Of a stretch of 64,000 bases of DNA, positions 17,563 to 27,068 are shown piece by piece. Where the stretch lies: contig NZ_CP092497.1 in the NCBI RefSeq assembly GCF_022479115.1, positions 930,001-994,000 of the forward strand. The letters are read 5' to 3'. Position 1 is the first letter of the stretch. Each line of letters begins with the position of its first letter. This stretch comes from Amycolatopsis sp. EV170708-02-1 (lineage in GTDB: Bacteria; Actinomycetota; Actinomycetes; Mycobacteriales; Pseudonocardiaceae). The translations under genes were made by a program, and so were the position numbers. Under the pieces are notes generated by a model. That model ran no database searches, was not told the DNA's origin, and saw nothing but the letters and a program-made list of their open reading frames with translations.

Positions 17563-18719
17563 AGCACCTCGCGGCCGTGTTGGGAACCGGCCAGACGCAC
17601 CACAAGGCCAAACGCACCGACGTGTCCATGCCCGGCCTGCTCCGGGAGGCCATCGACCGGGCGATGCTCGACGCGGGGACCGGTTGGGACGACATCGACG
17701 CGGTCGTCCTCGGCAAGGCGCCGGACCTGTTCGAGGGCGTGATGATGCCCGAACTGTTCCTCGCCGATTCGCTCGGCGCCACCGGGAAACCGTTGCTGCG
17801 GGTGCACACCGCGGGTTCGGTCGGCGGCTCGACCGCGCTCGTGGCGGCGTCGCTGGTGCAGGCGGGCGTGCACAAACGGGTGCTGACCGTGGCTTTCGAG
17901 AAGCAGTCAGAGTCGAACGCGATGTGGGGCCTGTCGATCCTGCCGCCGTTCCAGATGCCGGTGGGCGCCGGGGCGGGCGGGTATTTCGCGCCGCACGTGC
18001 GCTCGTACATCCGGCGATCCGGCGCGCCCGACCACGTCGGGGCGATCGTCGCGGCCAAGGACCGGCGCAACGGCGCGCTGAATCCGTACGCGCATCTGCG
18101 GCAGTCCGACATCACGGTGGAGTCGGTGCGGGCGTCGCAGATGCTGTGGGATCCGATCCGTTACGACGAGACGTGCCCGTCCTCGGACGGCGCGTGCGCG
18201 ATGGTGATCGGGGACGAGGCGTCGGGCGATGCCGTTCCCGGTGGCGCGGCGTGGATCCACGCGACCGCGATGCGCACCGAACCGACCACGTTCGCCGGTC
18301 GCGACCAGGTCAACCCGCAAGCCGGCCGGGACGCCGCGGCGGCGTTGTGGCGCGACGCGGGCATCACCGACCCACTGTCCGAAGTGGACGCCGCCGAGAT
18401 CTACGTGCCGTTCTCGTGGTTCGAGCCGATGTGGCTGGAGAACCTGGGCTTCACCGACGAGGGTCAGGGCTGGAAGCTCACCGAGGCGGGTGAGACCGCG
18501 CTCGGCGGACGCCTGCCGGTCAACCCGTCGGGCGGCGTGCTGTCGTCGAACCCGATCGGCGCGTCCGGGATGCTCCGGTTCTCCGAGGCGGCCAAGCAGG
18601 TGATGGGCCGGGCCGGGGACTACCAGGTCGACGGCGCGCGGATCGCGCTCGGGCACGCGTACGGCGGCGGTTCGCAGTTCTTCTCGATGTGGGTGGTGGG
18701 GTCGGCCAAGCCGAGCTAG
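17559..18719 (+). CDS. ltp3: Ltp3, thiolase-superfamily steroid side-chain aldolase
   Basis: About 386 residues, close to mycobacterial Ltp3 along its length: LAAVLGTGQT, VMMPELFLAD, RVHTAGSVGGSTALVAASLV, EKQSESNAMW, DETCPSSDGA and SGGVLSSNPIGASGM. The segment AGSVGGST replaces the thiolase nucleophile region and lacks the Cys. It probably works with Ltp4 and the DUF35 protein to release the branched C2/C3 unit from 24-alkyl sterols (sitosterol, campesterol). Convergent with the BrkB-type gene, sharing 4 nt at the stops. Confidence 0.92.
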   Translation: MKHLAAVLGTGQTHHKAKRTDVSMPGLLREAIDRAMLDAGTGWDDIDAVVLGKAPDLFEGVMMPELFLADSLGATGKPLLRVHTAGSVGGSTALVAASLVQAGVHKRVLTVAFEKQSESNAMWGLSILPPFQMPVGAGAGGYFAPHVRSYIRRSGAPDHVGAIVAAKDRRNGALNPYAHLRQSDITVESVRASQMLWDPIRYDETCPSSDGACAMVIGDEASGDAVPGGAAWIHATAMRTEPTTFAGRDQVNPQAGRDAAAALWRDAGITDPLSEVDAAEIYVPFSWFEPMWLENLGFTDEGQGWKLTEAGETALGGRLPVNPSGGVLSSNPIGASGMLRFSEAAKQVMGRAGDYQVDGARIALGHAYGGGSQFFSMWVVGSAKPS

Positions 18720-19738
18720 ATCCGGCGGCGGGGCCGGAGGCGTTGCGCGGCCAAGGTCGCGACCACCCCGGTCACCGCGCCCACCAGCACCGGCTTGAGC
18801 CCGTGCCGATCGGGTGCCGCGACCACCGGCCGGACCACCACCGGAGGCGGCGGTTCGACCGGGTCCGGCGGGGCGTCGCGCGCGGTCGCCGTCCAGGCCG
18901 TGACGAACACCAGCATCCGCGCCACCAGTGAGATGAAGAAGATCAGACCGATGATGGAACCGAACGCGACCCCGGTCGGCGAGTTCCCGATCAGGCGCAG
19001 GTAGATCCCACCGGCCTGCTTCAGCAGTTCGAAGCCCAGCGCCAGCGCGACCGCGCCGCGCATCGCGCTCGAGACCCCGACCGGTTTCCGCGGCAACCGG
19101 GTGAGCACCCAGAGGAACACGAGCCAGTTCGCCAGCAGCGCCAACGGGATCGAGATCGCCGACAGCACGTTGTGGCCCCACGCGGTGTCGTCCACCCCGG
19201 CCAGCCCCAGCAGGTACCGGCCGAGCGCGGACCCCGAGATGGTGATGGCGAACGAGAGCAGCAGCGCGCTCGCGAGGCCGAGCAGCGCGAGCAGGTCCGC
19301 GGCGATCGTACGCAGCAGCGGGAGATCCGACCGGTTCTGGCCCCACAGCGCGGTGAGCGCGTCCCGCAGCGAGTTCATCCAGTTCCAGCCGGAGTACAAG
19401 CCGATGATCAGACCGATGATCCCGACACTGGTGCGCTGCTCGACGAAGCCGGTGAGCAGCTCCCCCGCCTTGTCACCGAGGCCGCCGGGCAGGGTGCCGG
19501 TGATCGCGTTCAGCATCGACTCGATCAGCTGCGGCTGGCTCGCCAGCACGAAACCGGCCACCGAAACCGCGACCATCAGGATGGGCACCAGCGAGAACAG
19601 GCTGAAATAGGTGATCGACGCGACGTAGTGGTAACCGCCGTACTCGATGTAGCGGTTCACGGCCCGCGCCACGTGGTCCAGCCAGCGGTAGCGGGCACGC
19701 AGCCGCTTCCATTTCGTCGATGCTTGCTTCTCCCTCAC
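18716..19738 (-). CDS. YihY/BrkB-family inner-membrane protein
   Basis: Integral membrane protein of about 340 residues with six hydrophobic segments. Family features: YHYVASITYFSLFSLVPILM near residue 40, GLYSGWNWMNSLRDALTALWG and NWLVFLWVLTRLP. The basic N-terminus (MREKQASTKWKRLRARYR) and Pro-rich tail lie in the cytoplasm by charge. The GTG start is at 19738. The family's biochemical role is not settled. It is not linked to the sterol genes beyond position. Confidence 0.9.
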   Translation of the reverse strand: MREKQASTKWKRLRARYRWLDHVARAVNRYIEYGGYHYVASITYFSLFSLVPILMVAVSVAGFVLASQPQLIESMLNAITGTLPGGLGDKAGELLTGFVEQRTSVGIIGLIIGLYSGWNWMNSLRDALTALWGQNRSDLPLLRTIAADLLALLGLASALLLSFAITISGSALGRYLLGLAGVDDTAWGHNVLSAISIPLALLANWLVFLWVLTRLPRKPVGVSSAMRGAVALALGFELLKQAGGIYLRLIGNSPTGVAFGSIIGLIFFISLVARMLVFVTAWTATARDAPPDPVEPPPPVVVRPVVAAPDRHGLKPVLVGAVTGVVATLAAQRLRPRRRI

Positions 19739-19786
19739 ACGCCAATGTCTACCTCAGGCAGGTCACGGGTCGGGGGCAACACGCGA

Positions 19787-20575
19787 TCAAGCGAGCGCGA
19801 TCAGCCGCGAGCCGTCGTCCTCCGGCAGCGACGGGCCCGCGGTCGCCAGCACGGTGTTGCCGAGAAAGTCCAGCTCACAGCCGAGGGTGGAGAGGAACGC
19901 GGTGTCGGCGGCGTCCCGGCCGGTGGCGATCCGGCAGAGGCTCTGCCTCGGCGCGAGGCCGGTGGCGTCGAACACGTACCAGCGGCCGTCGATCGCGGCC
20001 TCGAACACGGCGTGGAAGTCCATTGGGGACAGTCCGGGCGCGTAGACGGCGGCGAACCGGGCGGGGATGTCGAGCACACGGCACAGCGAGATGCAGACGT
20101 GCGCGTAGTCGCGGCAGACCCCTTCCCCGGCGAGGTAGGTGTCGACGGCGTCGTCGGTCGGCGAACCGGAACCGACCACATAGGACAGGTGCTCGCCCAC
20201 GTGCCGGACGATCGCCTCCACCTGGGTTCGCGCGTCGGGCAGGCCGCCGAAGCGGGACAGCGCGAGCCCGCCCATCCGGTCCGAGGGGCAGTACCGGCTG
20301 GGCCTGGTGTAGCGGATGACGTCGTCCATAGCGACCGGCTCGGCGTCGGCCGGGTCGAGCGTGCGTCCGGCGCGGTACCGCACGACGTGTTCACCGGGCG
20401 GAAGCTCGACGACCTGGGCCCGGGTCCCGTGTTCGAACGCCACCTGGCGCGGCGGCGCGGGATAGGCGAACTCCTCGTGCCCGGCCCCACCGGCGAGCGC
20501 GATCACGAACGCGGCGGGGCCGGGTTTCGTGACCCGGAAGGACATTTCGACGTCGACCTGTACGTGGGGACCCAT
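19787..20575 (-). CDS. transglutaminase-like domain protein
   Basis: Cytoplasmic protein of about 262 residues with a bacterial transglutaminase-like core. The catalytic Cys is in GEGVCRDYAHVC, the His in PMDFHAVFEA and the Asp in WYVFDATGLAP, in the order and spacing of this fold. The N-terminal 100 residues form a beta-rich domain typical of these proteins. ATG at 20575 (MGPHVQVDVEMSF) is preferred; one more ATG lies 6 codons upstream. It follows cyp125 by 41 nt on the same strand, so it may be read from the KstR-controlled promoter, although no steroid role is evident. Confidence 0.85.
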   Translation of the reverse strand: MGPHVQVDVEMSFRVTKPGPAAFVIALAGGAGHEEFAYPAPPRQVAFEHGTRAQVVELPPGEHVVRYRAGRTLDPADAEPVAMDDVIRYTRPSRYCPSDRMGGLALSRFGGLPDARTQVEAIVRHVGEHLSYVVGSGSPTDDAVDTYLAGEGVCRDYAHVCISLCRVLDIPARFAAVYAPGLSPMDFHAVFEAAIDGRWYVFDATGLAPRQSLCRIATGRDAADTAFLSTLGCELDFLGNTVLATAGPSLPEDDGSRLIALA

Positions 20576-20616
20576 GGCCCCATGGTGCCCCACGGGGTCG
20601 CGTCCGGCCGATCAGG

Positions 20617-21843
20617 TCAGGCGTAGCGGACCTGGTAGTGCTTGATCCCGTTGAGCCAGCTCGACCGGAGGCGGTCGGGCGGGGCGAGTTCGGTGATGTC
20701 CGGCATGACATCGGCGATGGCGTTGAAGATCAGGTCGATCTCCAGCCGCGCGAGGTTGGCGCCGATGCAGTAGTGCGAACCCGTGCCGCCGAATCCGACG
20801 TGCGGGTTGTCCTCGCGGAGGATGTCGAACTTCTCCGGCCGGTCGAAGTGGTCCGGGTCGAAGTTCGCGGAGCTGTAGAACATCCCGACCCGGTCGCCCT
20901 TGCGGATGTGCTGCCCGCCGAGTTCGGTGTCCCGGGTCGCGGTGCGCTGGAAGGCGACCACCGGGGTGGCCCAGCGGACGATCTCGTCCGGCGCGGTCTT
21001 CGGGCGCTCCTTCTTGTACAGCTCCCACTGGTCGGGGTGATCGAGGAACGCCTTCATCCCGTGGGTGATCGCGTTGCGCGTGGTCTCGTTGCCGGCGACG
21101 GCGAGGAGGATGACGAAGAAGCCGAACTCGTCCGACGCCAGCGATTCGCCGTCGACGTCGGCCTGCACCAGCTTCGTGACGATGTCGTCCATCGGGCACT
21201 TGCGGCGTTCTTCGGCCATGTTCCAGGCGTAGCCGACGATCTCCGCGGACGCGGCGAGCGGTTCGACCTCGTACTCGGGGTCGTCGTAGGAGACCATCTG
21301 GTTCGACCAGTCGAAGATCTTCAGCCGGTCTTCCTGCGGGATGCCGATCAGTTCGGCGATGGCCTGCAAGGGAAGTTCGCAAGCGACGTCGACGACGAAA
21401 TCGCCGGAGCCCTTCTTCTTGGCCTCGCTGACGATCTTCTCCGCGCGATCGCGCAGGGTGTCCTCGAGCTTCGCGATCGACCTCGGCGTGAAACCCTTCG
21501 ACACGATCCGGCGCAGCTTCGTGTGCTGCGGGGCGTCCATGTTGAGCAGGACCAGACGGTTGGCTTCGAGGCTGTCGTCGGTCATGTTCTCGTCGAACCG
21601 GATGATCGCGGTCTTCTCCCGGGAGGAGAACAGCTCGCTGTCCCTCGACACCGCCTTGACGTCATCGAGCCGGCTGACCACCCAGTAGCCGTCATCGCGG
21701 AAGCCCGCGGTGTTGTGCGGCTGGGGGTTCCACCAGACCGGTGCCGTACGGCGGAGTTCGGCGAACTCCTCCAGAGGCAGTCTGGTGGCGTACAGATCCG
21801 GATCGGTGAAATCGAAACCGGCGGGGATCAGGGGAGCGGCCAC
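20617..21843 (-). CDS. cyp125: steroid C26-monooxygenase CYP125
   Basis: Cytochrome P450 of 408 residues that oxidises C26/C27 of cholesterol and cholest-4-en-3-one to the alcohol and acid, the first side-chain step. I-helix AGNETT near 250-255, ExxR at Glu287-Arg290, and heme loop FGGTGSHYCIG with Cys359 as axial ligand. Sequence blocks such as MDAPQHTKLRRIVSKGFTPR and WATPVVAFQRTATRDTELGG are characteristic of CYP125. The GTG start at 21843 follows GGAGGT. Divergent from fadA5 with KstR-type boxes between, the same arrangement as in M. tuberculosis. The downstream fadE28-fadE29-chsH-ltp2 genes of mycobacteria are absent here. Confidence 0.95.
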   Translation of the reverse strand: MAAPLIPAGFDFTDPDLYATRLPLEEFAELRRTAPVWWNPQPHNTAGFRDDGYWVVSRLDDVKAVSRDSELFSSREKTAIIRFDENMTDDSLEANRLVLLNMDAPQHTKLRRIVSKGFTPRSIAKLEDTLRDRAEKIVSEAKKKGSGDFVVDVACELPLQAIAELIGIPQEDRLKIFDWSNQMVSYDDPEYEVEPLAASAEIVGYAWNMAEERRKCPMDDIVTKLVQADVDGESLASDEFGFFVILLAVAGNETTRNAITHGMKAFLDHPDQWELYKKERPKTAPDEIVRWATPVVAFQRTATRDTELGGQHIRKGDRVGMFYSSANFDPDHFDRPEKFDILREDNPHVGFGGTGSHYCIGANLARLEIDLIFNAIADVMPDITELAPPDRLRSSWLNGIKHYQVRYA

Positions 21844-21869
21844 GGGCTACCTCCTACGCGGTTCGCCAA

Positions 21870-21883
21870 TGAAACACGTTCTA
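21870..21883. promoter_or_regulatory. KstR-type operator, cyp125 promoter
   Basis: TGAAACACGTTCTA fits TNNAACNNGTTNNA exactly, 26 nt upstream of the cyp125 start. Confidence 0.75.
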
Positions 21884-21927
21884 GACCCGATTGAAGCATA
21901 CGACGTTTACCAAGTGAAGAGTTTCAG

Positions 21928-23732
<1,805 letters not shown>

Positions 23733-23772
23733 GCCGCACAGCGTCCCACCGGGGTCCGACAGTTTCGAACGA

Positions 23773-24618
23773 TCAGGGCCGCGGCGCCCCCATCGGGTTC
23801 GGCAGCGGGATCGCGCCGACGTCGAAGATCCGGCGGCTCAGCGGGACGGCGATCCGCACGGCCTCGGCCGCCCCGTCCTCCCCCAAGGCGTCGAGCGGGC
23901 CGATGGCGAGGCGGTCCGTCTCGTCCTCGATGCGTTGGCGCAGCTCGATTCCCGGGCCGGTGAGGCTGAGATCGCCGTCGAGGATTCCCCGGTCCGAGAG
24001 CCGCGCGACGCTCGCGTCCCACTCGCCGTCGGACCAGCCACGGTTGATCTGGATGACCTCGCGGGTCACCGCGCCGCTGCCGATGTGGGTCAGCGTCGTG
24101 TCGAGCCCGCGCAGCCCGGCGGCGACGGCGGAGAGCACATGACCGTCCCCGCGATGCTCGCGCAGCACCGTCGCCGCGAGCCAGACCCGGCCCGCCGGCG
24201 ACGCCGGCCTGGCGACCGAGGACCAGGCGGCGGCGAGCGGCCTGGCCTCGTAGTCGCAGCCGGTGACGGCCTGTTCGAGCAGCTCGGCGAGGGCTGCGAG
24301 TGGCGCGCCGGCGGGAAGGATCCGGTTCAGGGCTTCCTCGACGGCCTCCATCCGGCTCTGGAGGACGACCGCCGGTTCGGCGTACTTCCACGCGTCGGGC
24401 AGGGATCGCGCGACCATCCTCGGGGCGAACCCGAAGAGCATCGCGGTCGCGGGTGGTTCCGGCAGGGGCCCGAGCGGCGCGACCCGGCCGGCGAAATAGC
24501 CCATCCACCAGCCCGGCAGACCTGCCGCCTTGGCCGCGGCCGCGGTCTCCGGGGCGAAGTAGACGACGGCGTGCAGCGGCTCGACCGCTTCCCAGAGACG
24601 GCGCTGAAGTGACTTCAC
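23773..24618 (-). CDS. SCO6745/SalK-like actinobacterial protein
   Basis: About 281 residues resembling the actinobacterial SCO6745 family, found alone or in natural-product clusters. The GTG at 24618 follows GGGGGAG and starts VKSLQRRLWEAVEPLHAVVYFAP, typical for this family. The middle part holds YFAGRVAPLGPLP and TAMLFGFAPRMVARSLPDAW. The C-terminal half (IGSGAVTREVIQINRGWSDGEW) reads like a winged-helix region. No catalytic residues are known to me. It stands between two short spacers and is divergent from the acetyltransferase gene. Confidence 0.75.
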   Translation of the reverse strand: MKSLQRRLWEAVEPLHAVVYFAPETAAAAKAAGLPGWWMGYFAGRVAPLGPLPEPPATAMLFGFAPRMVARSLPDAWKYAEPAVVLQSRMEAVEEALNRILPAGAPLAALAELLEQAVTGCDYEARPLAAAWSSVARPASPAGRVWLAATVLREHRGDGHVLSAVAAGLRGLDTTLTHIGSGAVTREVIQINRGWSDGEWDASVARLSDRGILDGDLSLTGPGIELRQRIEDETDRLAIGPLDALGEDGAAEAVRIAVPLSRRIFDVGAIPLPNPMGAPRP

Positions 24619-24681
24619 TCCCCCATCTTGCCCCGCCGAAAACCGAATGCGGCTCCTCGCGGCGTGGTGTGTGATCGCGAC

Positions 24682-25548
24682 ATGGTGATCAGTTTGGAGA
24701 AACCGGGGCTCGATGGGCTGAACGAGGCCGTCGGCGCGCTGCGGGAGTGGCAATCCGAAGGCGTGGCTTGGCAAGTGCATCCCGGTGACCTCGGCTGGTT
24801 CTGGCGTTCGGGGGCGGAAGCGACGGCCGCGGCGGTGCGGATCTGGCGCCGGGACGGGCGGATCCTCGCCGTCGGGCTGCTGGACGGAGCCGACCTCCTG
24901 CGGCTCACGACCGCGCCGGACGTCCGCCGGGACGAAGACCTGGCACGGCGGCTGGCCGAAGACGTGCACGCGCCGGATCGCGGTGTGCTCCCGCCCGGAG
25001 AGGTGTCCATCGAAGCGCCGATGGACGCGCTGCTCCAGGATCTGCTGCCCGGCCACGGCTGGCACACCGGCGAACCGTGGACCCCGTTGCGCCGCGATCT
25101 CACCGAACCGGTGAAGGCCCCGGACCTGCGGATCGAGACGATCGGGCCGGACGACTGCCGGGTATGGGCCGACGTGATGCGCGGCGCCTTCGACGGCTCG
25201 ACGTTCACGCCCGAGAAGTGGCGCACGCTGGCGACCGGCGCGCCGTACGCCGACGCCCGGTTCCTGGTGGGATACGACGAGAAGGACGACGCTGTCGCGG
25301 CGGTCGCGGTGTGGTCGGCCGGTCCGGGGAAACCCGGTGTACTGGAGCCGATGGGCGTGCACCGGGACCACCGCGGGCACGGTCACGGGCGCGCGATCAC
25401 CTTCGCCGCGGCTGCCGCGCTCCGGGAGCTCGGCTCGTCGAGCGCGGGCGTGAACACGCCGAGTTCCAACGTCGCCGCCGTCGCGACCTACGAATCGGGC
25501 GGGTTCCAGCGGCTGCCCGAGGTCCGGGACCTGACGCGGGACGCCTGA
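24682..25548 (+). CDS. GNAT-family N-acetyltransferase
   Basis: About 288 residues. The C-terminal 140 residues carry the acetyl-CoA site: VLEPMGVHRDHRGHGHGRAI (motif A, Q/RxxGxG/A-like) followed by AAALRELGSSSAGVNTPSSNVAAVATYESGGF (motif B). The N-terminal half is probably a degenerate second GNAT domain, a common two-domain layout. ATG 24682 is used because an upstream in-frame ATG adds basic, unrelated residues and overlaps the divergent gene's leader. Substrate unknown. Confidence 0.85.
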   Translation: MVISLEKPGLDGLNEAVGALREWQSEGVAWQVHPGDLGWFWRSGAEATAAAVRIWRRDGRILAVGLLDGADLLRLTTAPDVRRDEDLARRLAEDVHAPDRGVLPPGEVSIEAPMDALLQDLLPGHGWHTGEPWTPLRRDLTEPVKAPDLRIETIGPDDCRVWADVMRGAFDGSTFTPEKWRTLATGAPYADARFLVGYDEKDDAVAAVAVWSAGPGKPGVLEPMGVHRDHRGHGHGRAITFAAAAALRELGSSSAGVNTPSSNVAAVATYESGGFQRLPEVRDLTRDA

Positions 25549-25569
25549 GCTGAAGGACTTGGCTGAGAC

Positions 25570-25592
25570 GTCGCGAAAGTGGCTTTCGCGAC
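25570..25592. terminator. hairpin after the acetyltransferase gene
   Basis: GTCGCGAAAG (25570-25579) and CTTTCGCGAC (25583-25592) form a 10-bp stem with loop TGG between two convergent genes. Confidence 0.65.
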
Positions 25593-25627
25593 ACACTTCG
25601 GCTCTGAAGGTACTTCATCGGCCGCAT

Positions 25628-26149
25628 TCACCGTGGCTGAGGCGGACGGGCACCGATTCCCTTTGCCGACAAGGGGCCAGGTGACGGCGAGCCAGACCGG
25701 GTCCCCTTGGGGGTATAGCCGTCACACCCCCATTTTCCGTGCGCCCAGGCCGCCACCGCAGCACCCACGACACTCAACGCCACCACCGCGCAGCCCGAAT
25801 CATTCGAAGCGGCGTTCCGGCGTGTGTTCAGCAGTCGTCGCCACAGCTCCTTCTCGTGATCCGCCAGGTAGAAACCAGCCGCCTGCCCGGTGGCTACGCC
25901 GTCCGGCACCCGGTACACGAACCAGGCGTGCGTCGGCGGTGCCGTCACCAACAGGCCATTGCCGGTCGGCGCCGCCTGCCGTACCAAGGGCGCGGCGACC
26001 TCGCATGTCGGATTCCCGACGTTTTCCAGATACAGCAGGAGATGCTCCTGCGCGCGGGCCTTCGATTCGAACGAGTCCGGATAGGTGGTGATGTCCCCTC
26101 GGTACGGGCCGATGGCGACGAACTCCGACCAGCCCCATCGCTCTCCCAT
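25628..26149 (-). CDS. hypothetical protein with one C-terminal membrane segment
   Basis: 173 residues, not recognised. The N-terminal 110 residues look soluble, with WxxF and YPDSFESKARAQEHLLLYLENVG that could form a helix, and HAWFVYRVPDGVATGQAAGFYLADHEKELWRRLL. A single hydrophobic stretch follows (about residues 120-137, AVVALSVVGAAVAAW), flanked by cysteines, then a Pro/Ser/Gly-rich basic tail. The ATG is preceded by GAGGAGG, part of which is the stop codon region of the small upstream gene at 26162-26251, so the two are probably coupled. Divergent from the NUDIX-regulator operon. Confidence 0.65.
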   Translation of the reverse strand: MGERWGWSEFVAIGPYRGDITTYPDSFESKARAQEHLLLYLENVGNPTCEVAAPLVRQAAPTGNGLLVTAPPTHAWFVYRVPDGVATGQAAGFYLADHEKELWRRLLNTRRNAASNDSGCAVVALSVVGAAVAAWAHGKWGCDGYTPKGTRSGSPSPGPLSAKGIGARPPQPR

Positions 26150-26161
26150 TCCCTGGCCTCC

Positions 26162-26251
26162 TCAGGCGAGTATCGCTCCGATGACCACGCCGACCCCGGC
26201 CGCCCACACCGCGATCAAGATCAAGGTGCGCATCGAACAGATGACCTTCAT
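26162..26251 (-). CDS. 29-residue single-pass membrane peptide
   Basis: Very short gene encoding MKVICSMRTLILIAVWAAGV and nine more hydrophobic residues. The ATG is preceded by GGAGGAGGG at proper distance, a stronger site than most genes in the window have. A basic, Cys-containing N-terminus precedes one predicted membrane helix. It is the first gene of a unit with the 173-residue membrane protein (12 nt downstream) and shares the divergent promoter region with the NUDIX-regulator gene. Function unknown. Confidence 0.6.
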   Translation of the reverse strand: MKVICSMRTLILIAVWAAGVGVVIGAILA

Positions 26252-26280
26252 CTGCCCTCCTCCGAGTGTCGAGGGTCTTA

Positions 26281-26295
26281 TGGTCAGATTGACTA
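26281..26295. promoter_or_regulatory. candidate operator, TGGTCA-gat-TGACTA
   Basis: An inverted repeat with one mismatch in the AT-rich divergent promoter region; the half-site is shared with the repeat at 26334-26348. It could be bound by the adjacent NUDIX winged-helix regulator. Confidence 0.4.
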
Positions 26296-26333
26296 TTAGC
26301 GACTATCCGGACGATACCGTTAACAACCTCTTT

Positions 26334-26348
26334 TGGTCAATGCGACCA
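26334..26348. promoter_or_regulatory. candidate operator, TGGTC-aatgc-GACCA
   Basis: A perfect 5-bp inverted repeat ending 18 nt before the NUDIX-regulator GTG; second copy of the TGGTC half-site seen at 26281. Confidence 0.4.
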
Positions 26349-26366
26349 GAAGGTAGGGTGGAGTTC

Positions 26367-27068
26367 GTGAGCAAGCTGGAAACCCCTCCCGCCGCGGTCG
26401 CGGTCGACCTGGCCGTGCTGACCATCCGCGAGCGGTCCCTGCATGTCCTGGTCGTCGAACGCGCCACTCCGCCCTACCGCGGCCGGTTCGCGTTACCTGG
26501 CGGATTCCTCGAAGACGGCGAAGACCTCGACCAGGCCGCGTATCGGGAACTGGCCGAGGAGACCAGCTTGGACGCCGCCTGGCTGCGCGTCCGACAGCTC
26601 CACAGCTATGGCGCGCCGGACCGGGATCCGCGGGGCCGCGTCGTATCCGTCTGTTACGTCGCGCTGATGCCGGACCTGCCCATGCCCGTGGCCGGCGGCG
26701 ACGCCCGCGCCGCTCATTGGCTCCCCGTCCGCGATTTGCTGGACACGGAGGCGAAACTGGCTTTCGACCACCACCGTTTGCTGACTGACGCGGTCGAACA
26801 TGCCCGAGAAGCGCTTACCAGTACCACCCTCGCGACCGCGTTCTGCCCACCGGAGTTCACCATCGGCCAGCTACGCGACGTGTACGAAATCGTCTGGGGT
26901 ATCCGGCTGGATCCGGCGAACTTCCACCGGAAGGTGACCGGCGTACCTGGTTTCCTGATCGCCACTGGCGGAAAGTCGTCCGAGACCGGAGGCAGGCCCG
27001 CGGCCCTGTACCGGGCCGGACCGGTGACCCGCCTGCACCCGGCGATCCTGCGCGAGCAGACGGCATGA
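26367..27068 (+). CDS. NUDIX-domain regulator with C-terminal winged helix (NrtR-like)
   Basis: About 233 residues. An N-terminal NUDIX domain (10-145) carries GGFLEDGEDLDQAAYRELAE followed by ETSL; this fits GX5EX7REUXEEXGU except that the final Gly is Ser. The C-terminal part (FTIGQLRDVYEIVWGIRLDP, then NFHRKVTGVPGF and RPAALYRAG) is the winged helix of the NrtR family, in which the NUDIX domain senses ADP-ribose or a related nucleotide and controls NAD genes. The GTG at 26367 follows GGGTGGAG; an ATG at 26340 would lie inside a palindrome. Its stop overlaps the next gene (ATGA), so it probably regulates or services the nucleosidase-Sel1 protein. Confidence 0.8.
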   Translation: MSKLETPPAAVAVDLAVLTIRERSLHVLVVERATPPYRGRFALPGGFLEDGEDLDQAAYRELAEETSLDAAWLRVRQLHSYGAPDRDPRGRVVSVCYVALMPDLPMPVAGGDARAAHWLPVRDLLDTEAKLAFDHHRLLTDAVEHAREALTSTTLATAFCPPEFTIGQLRDVYEIVWGIRLDPANFHRKVTGVPGFLIATGGKSSETGGRPAALYRAGPVTRLHPAILREQTA

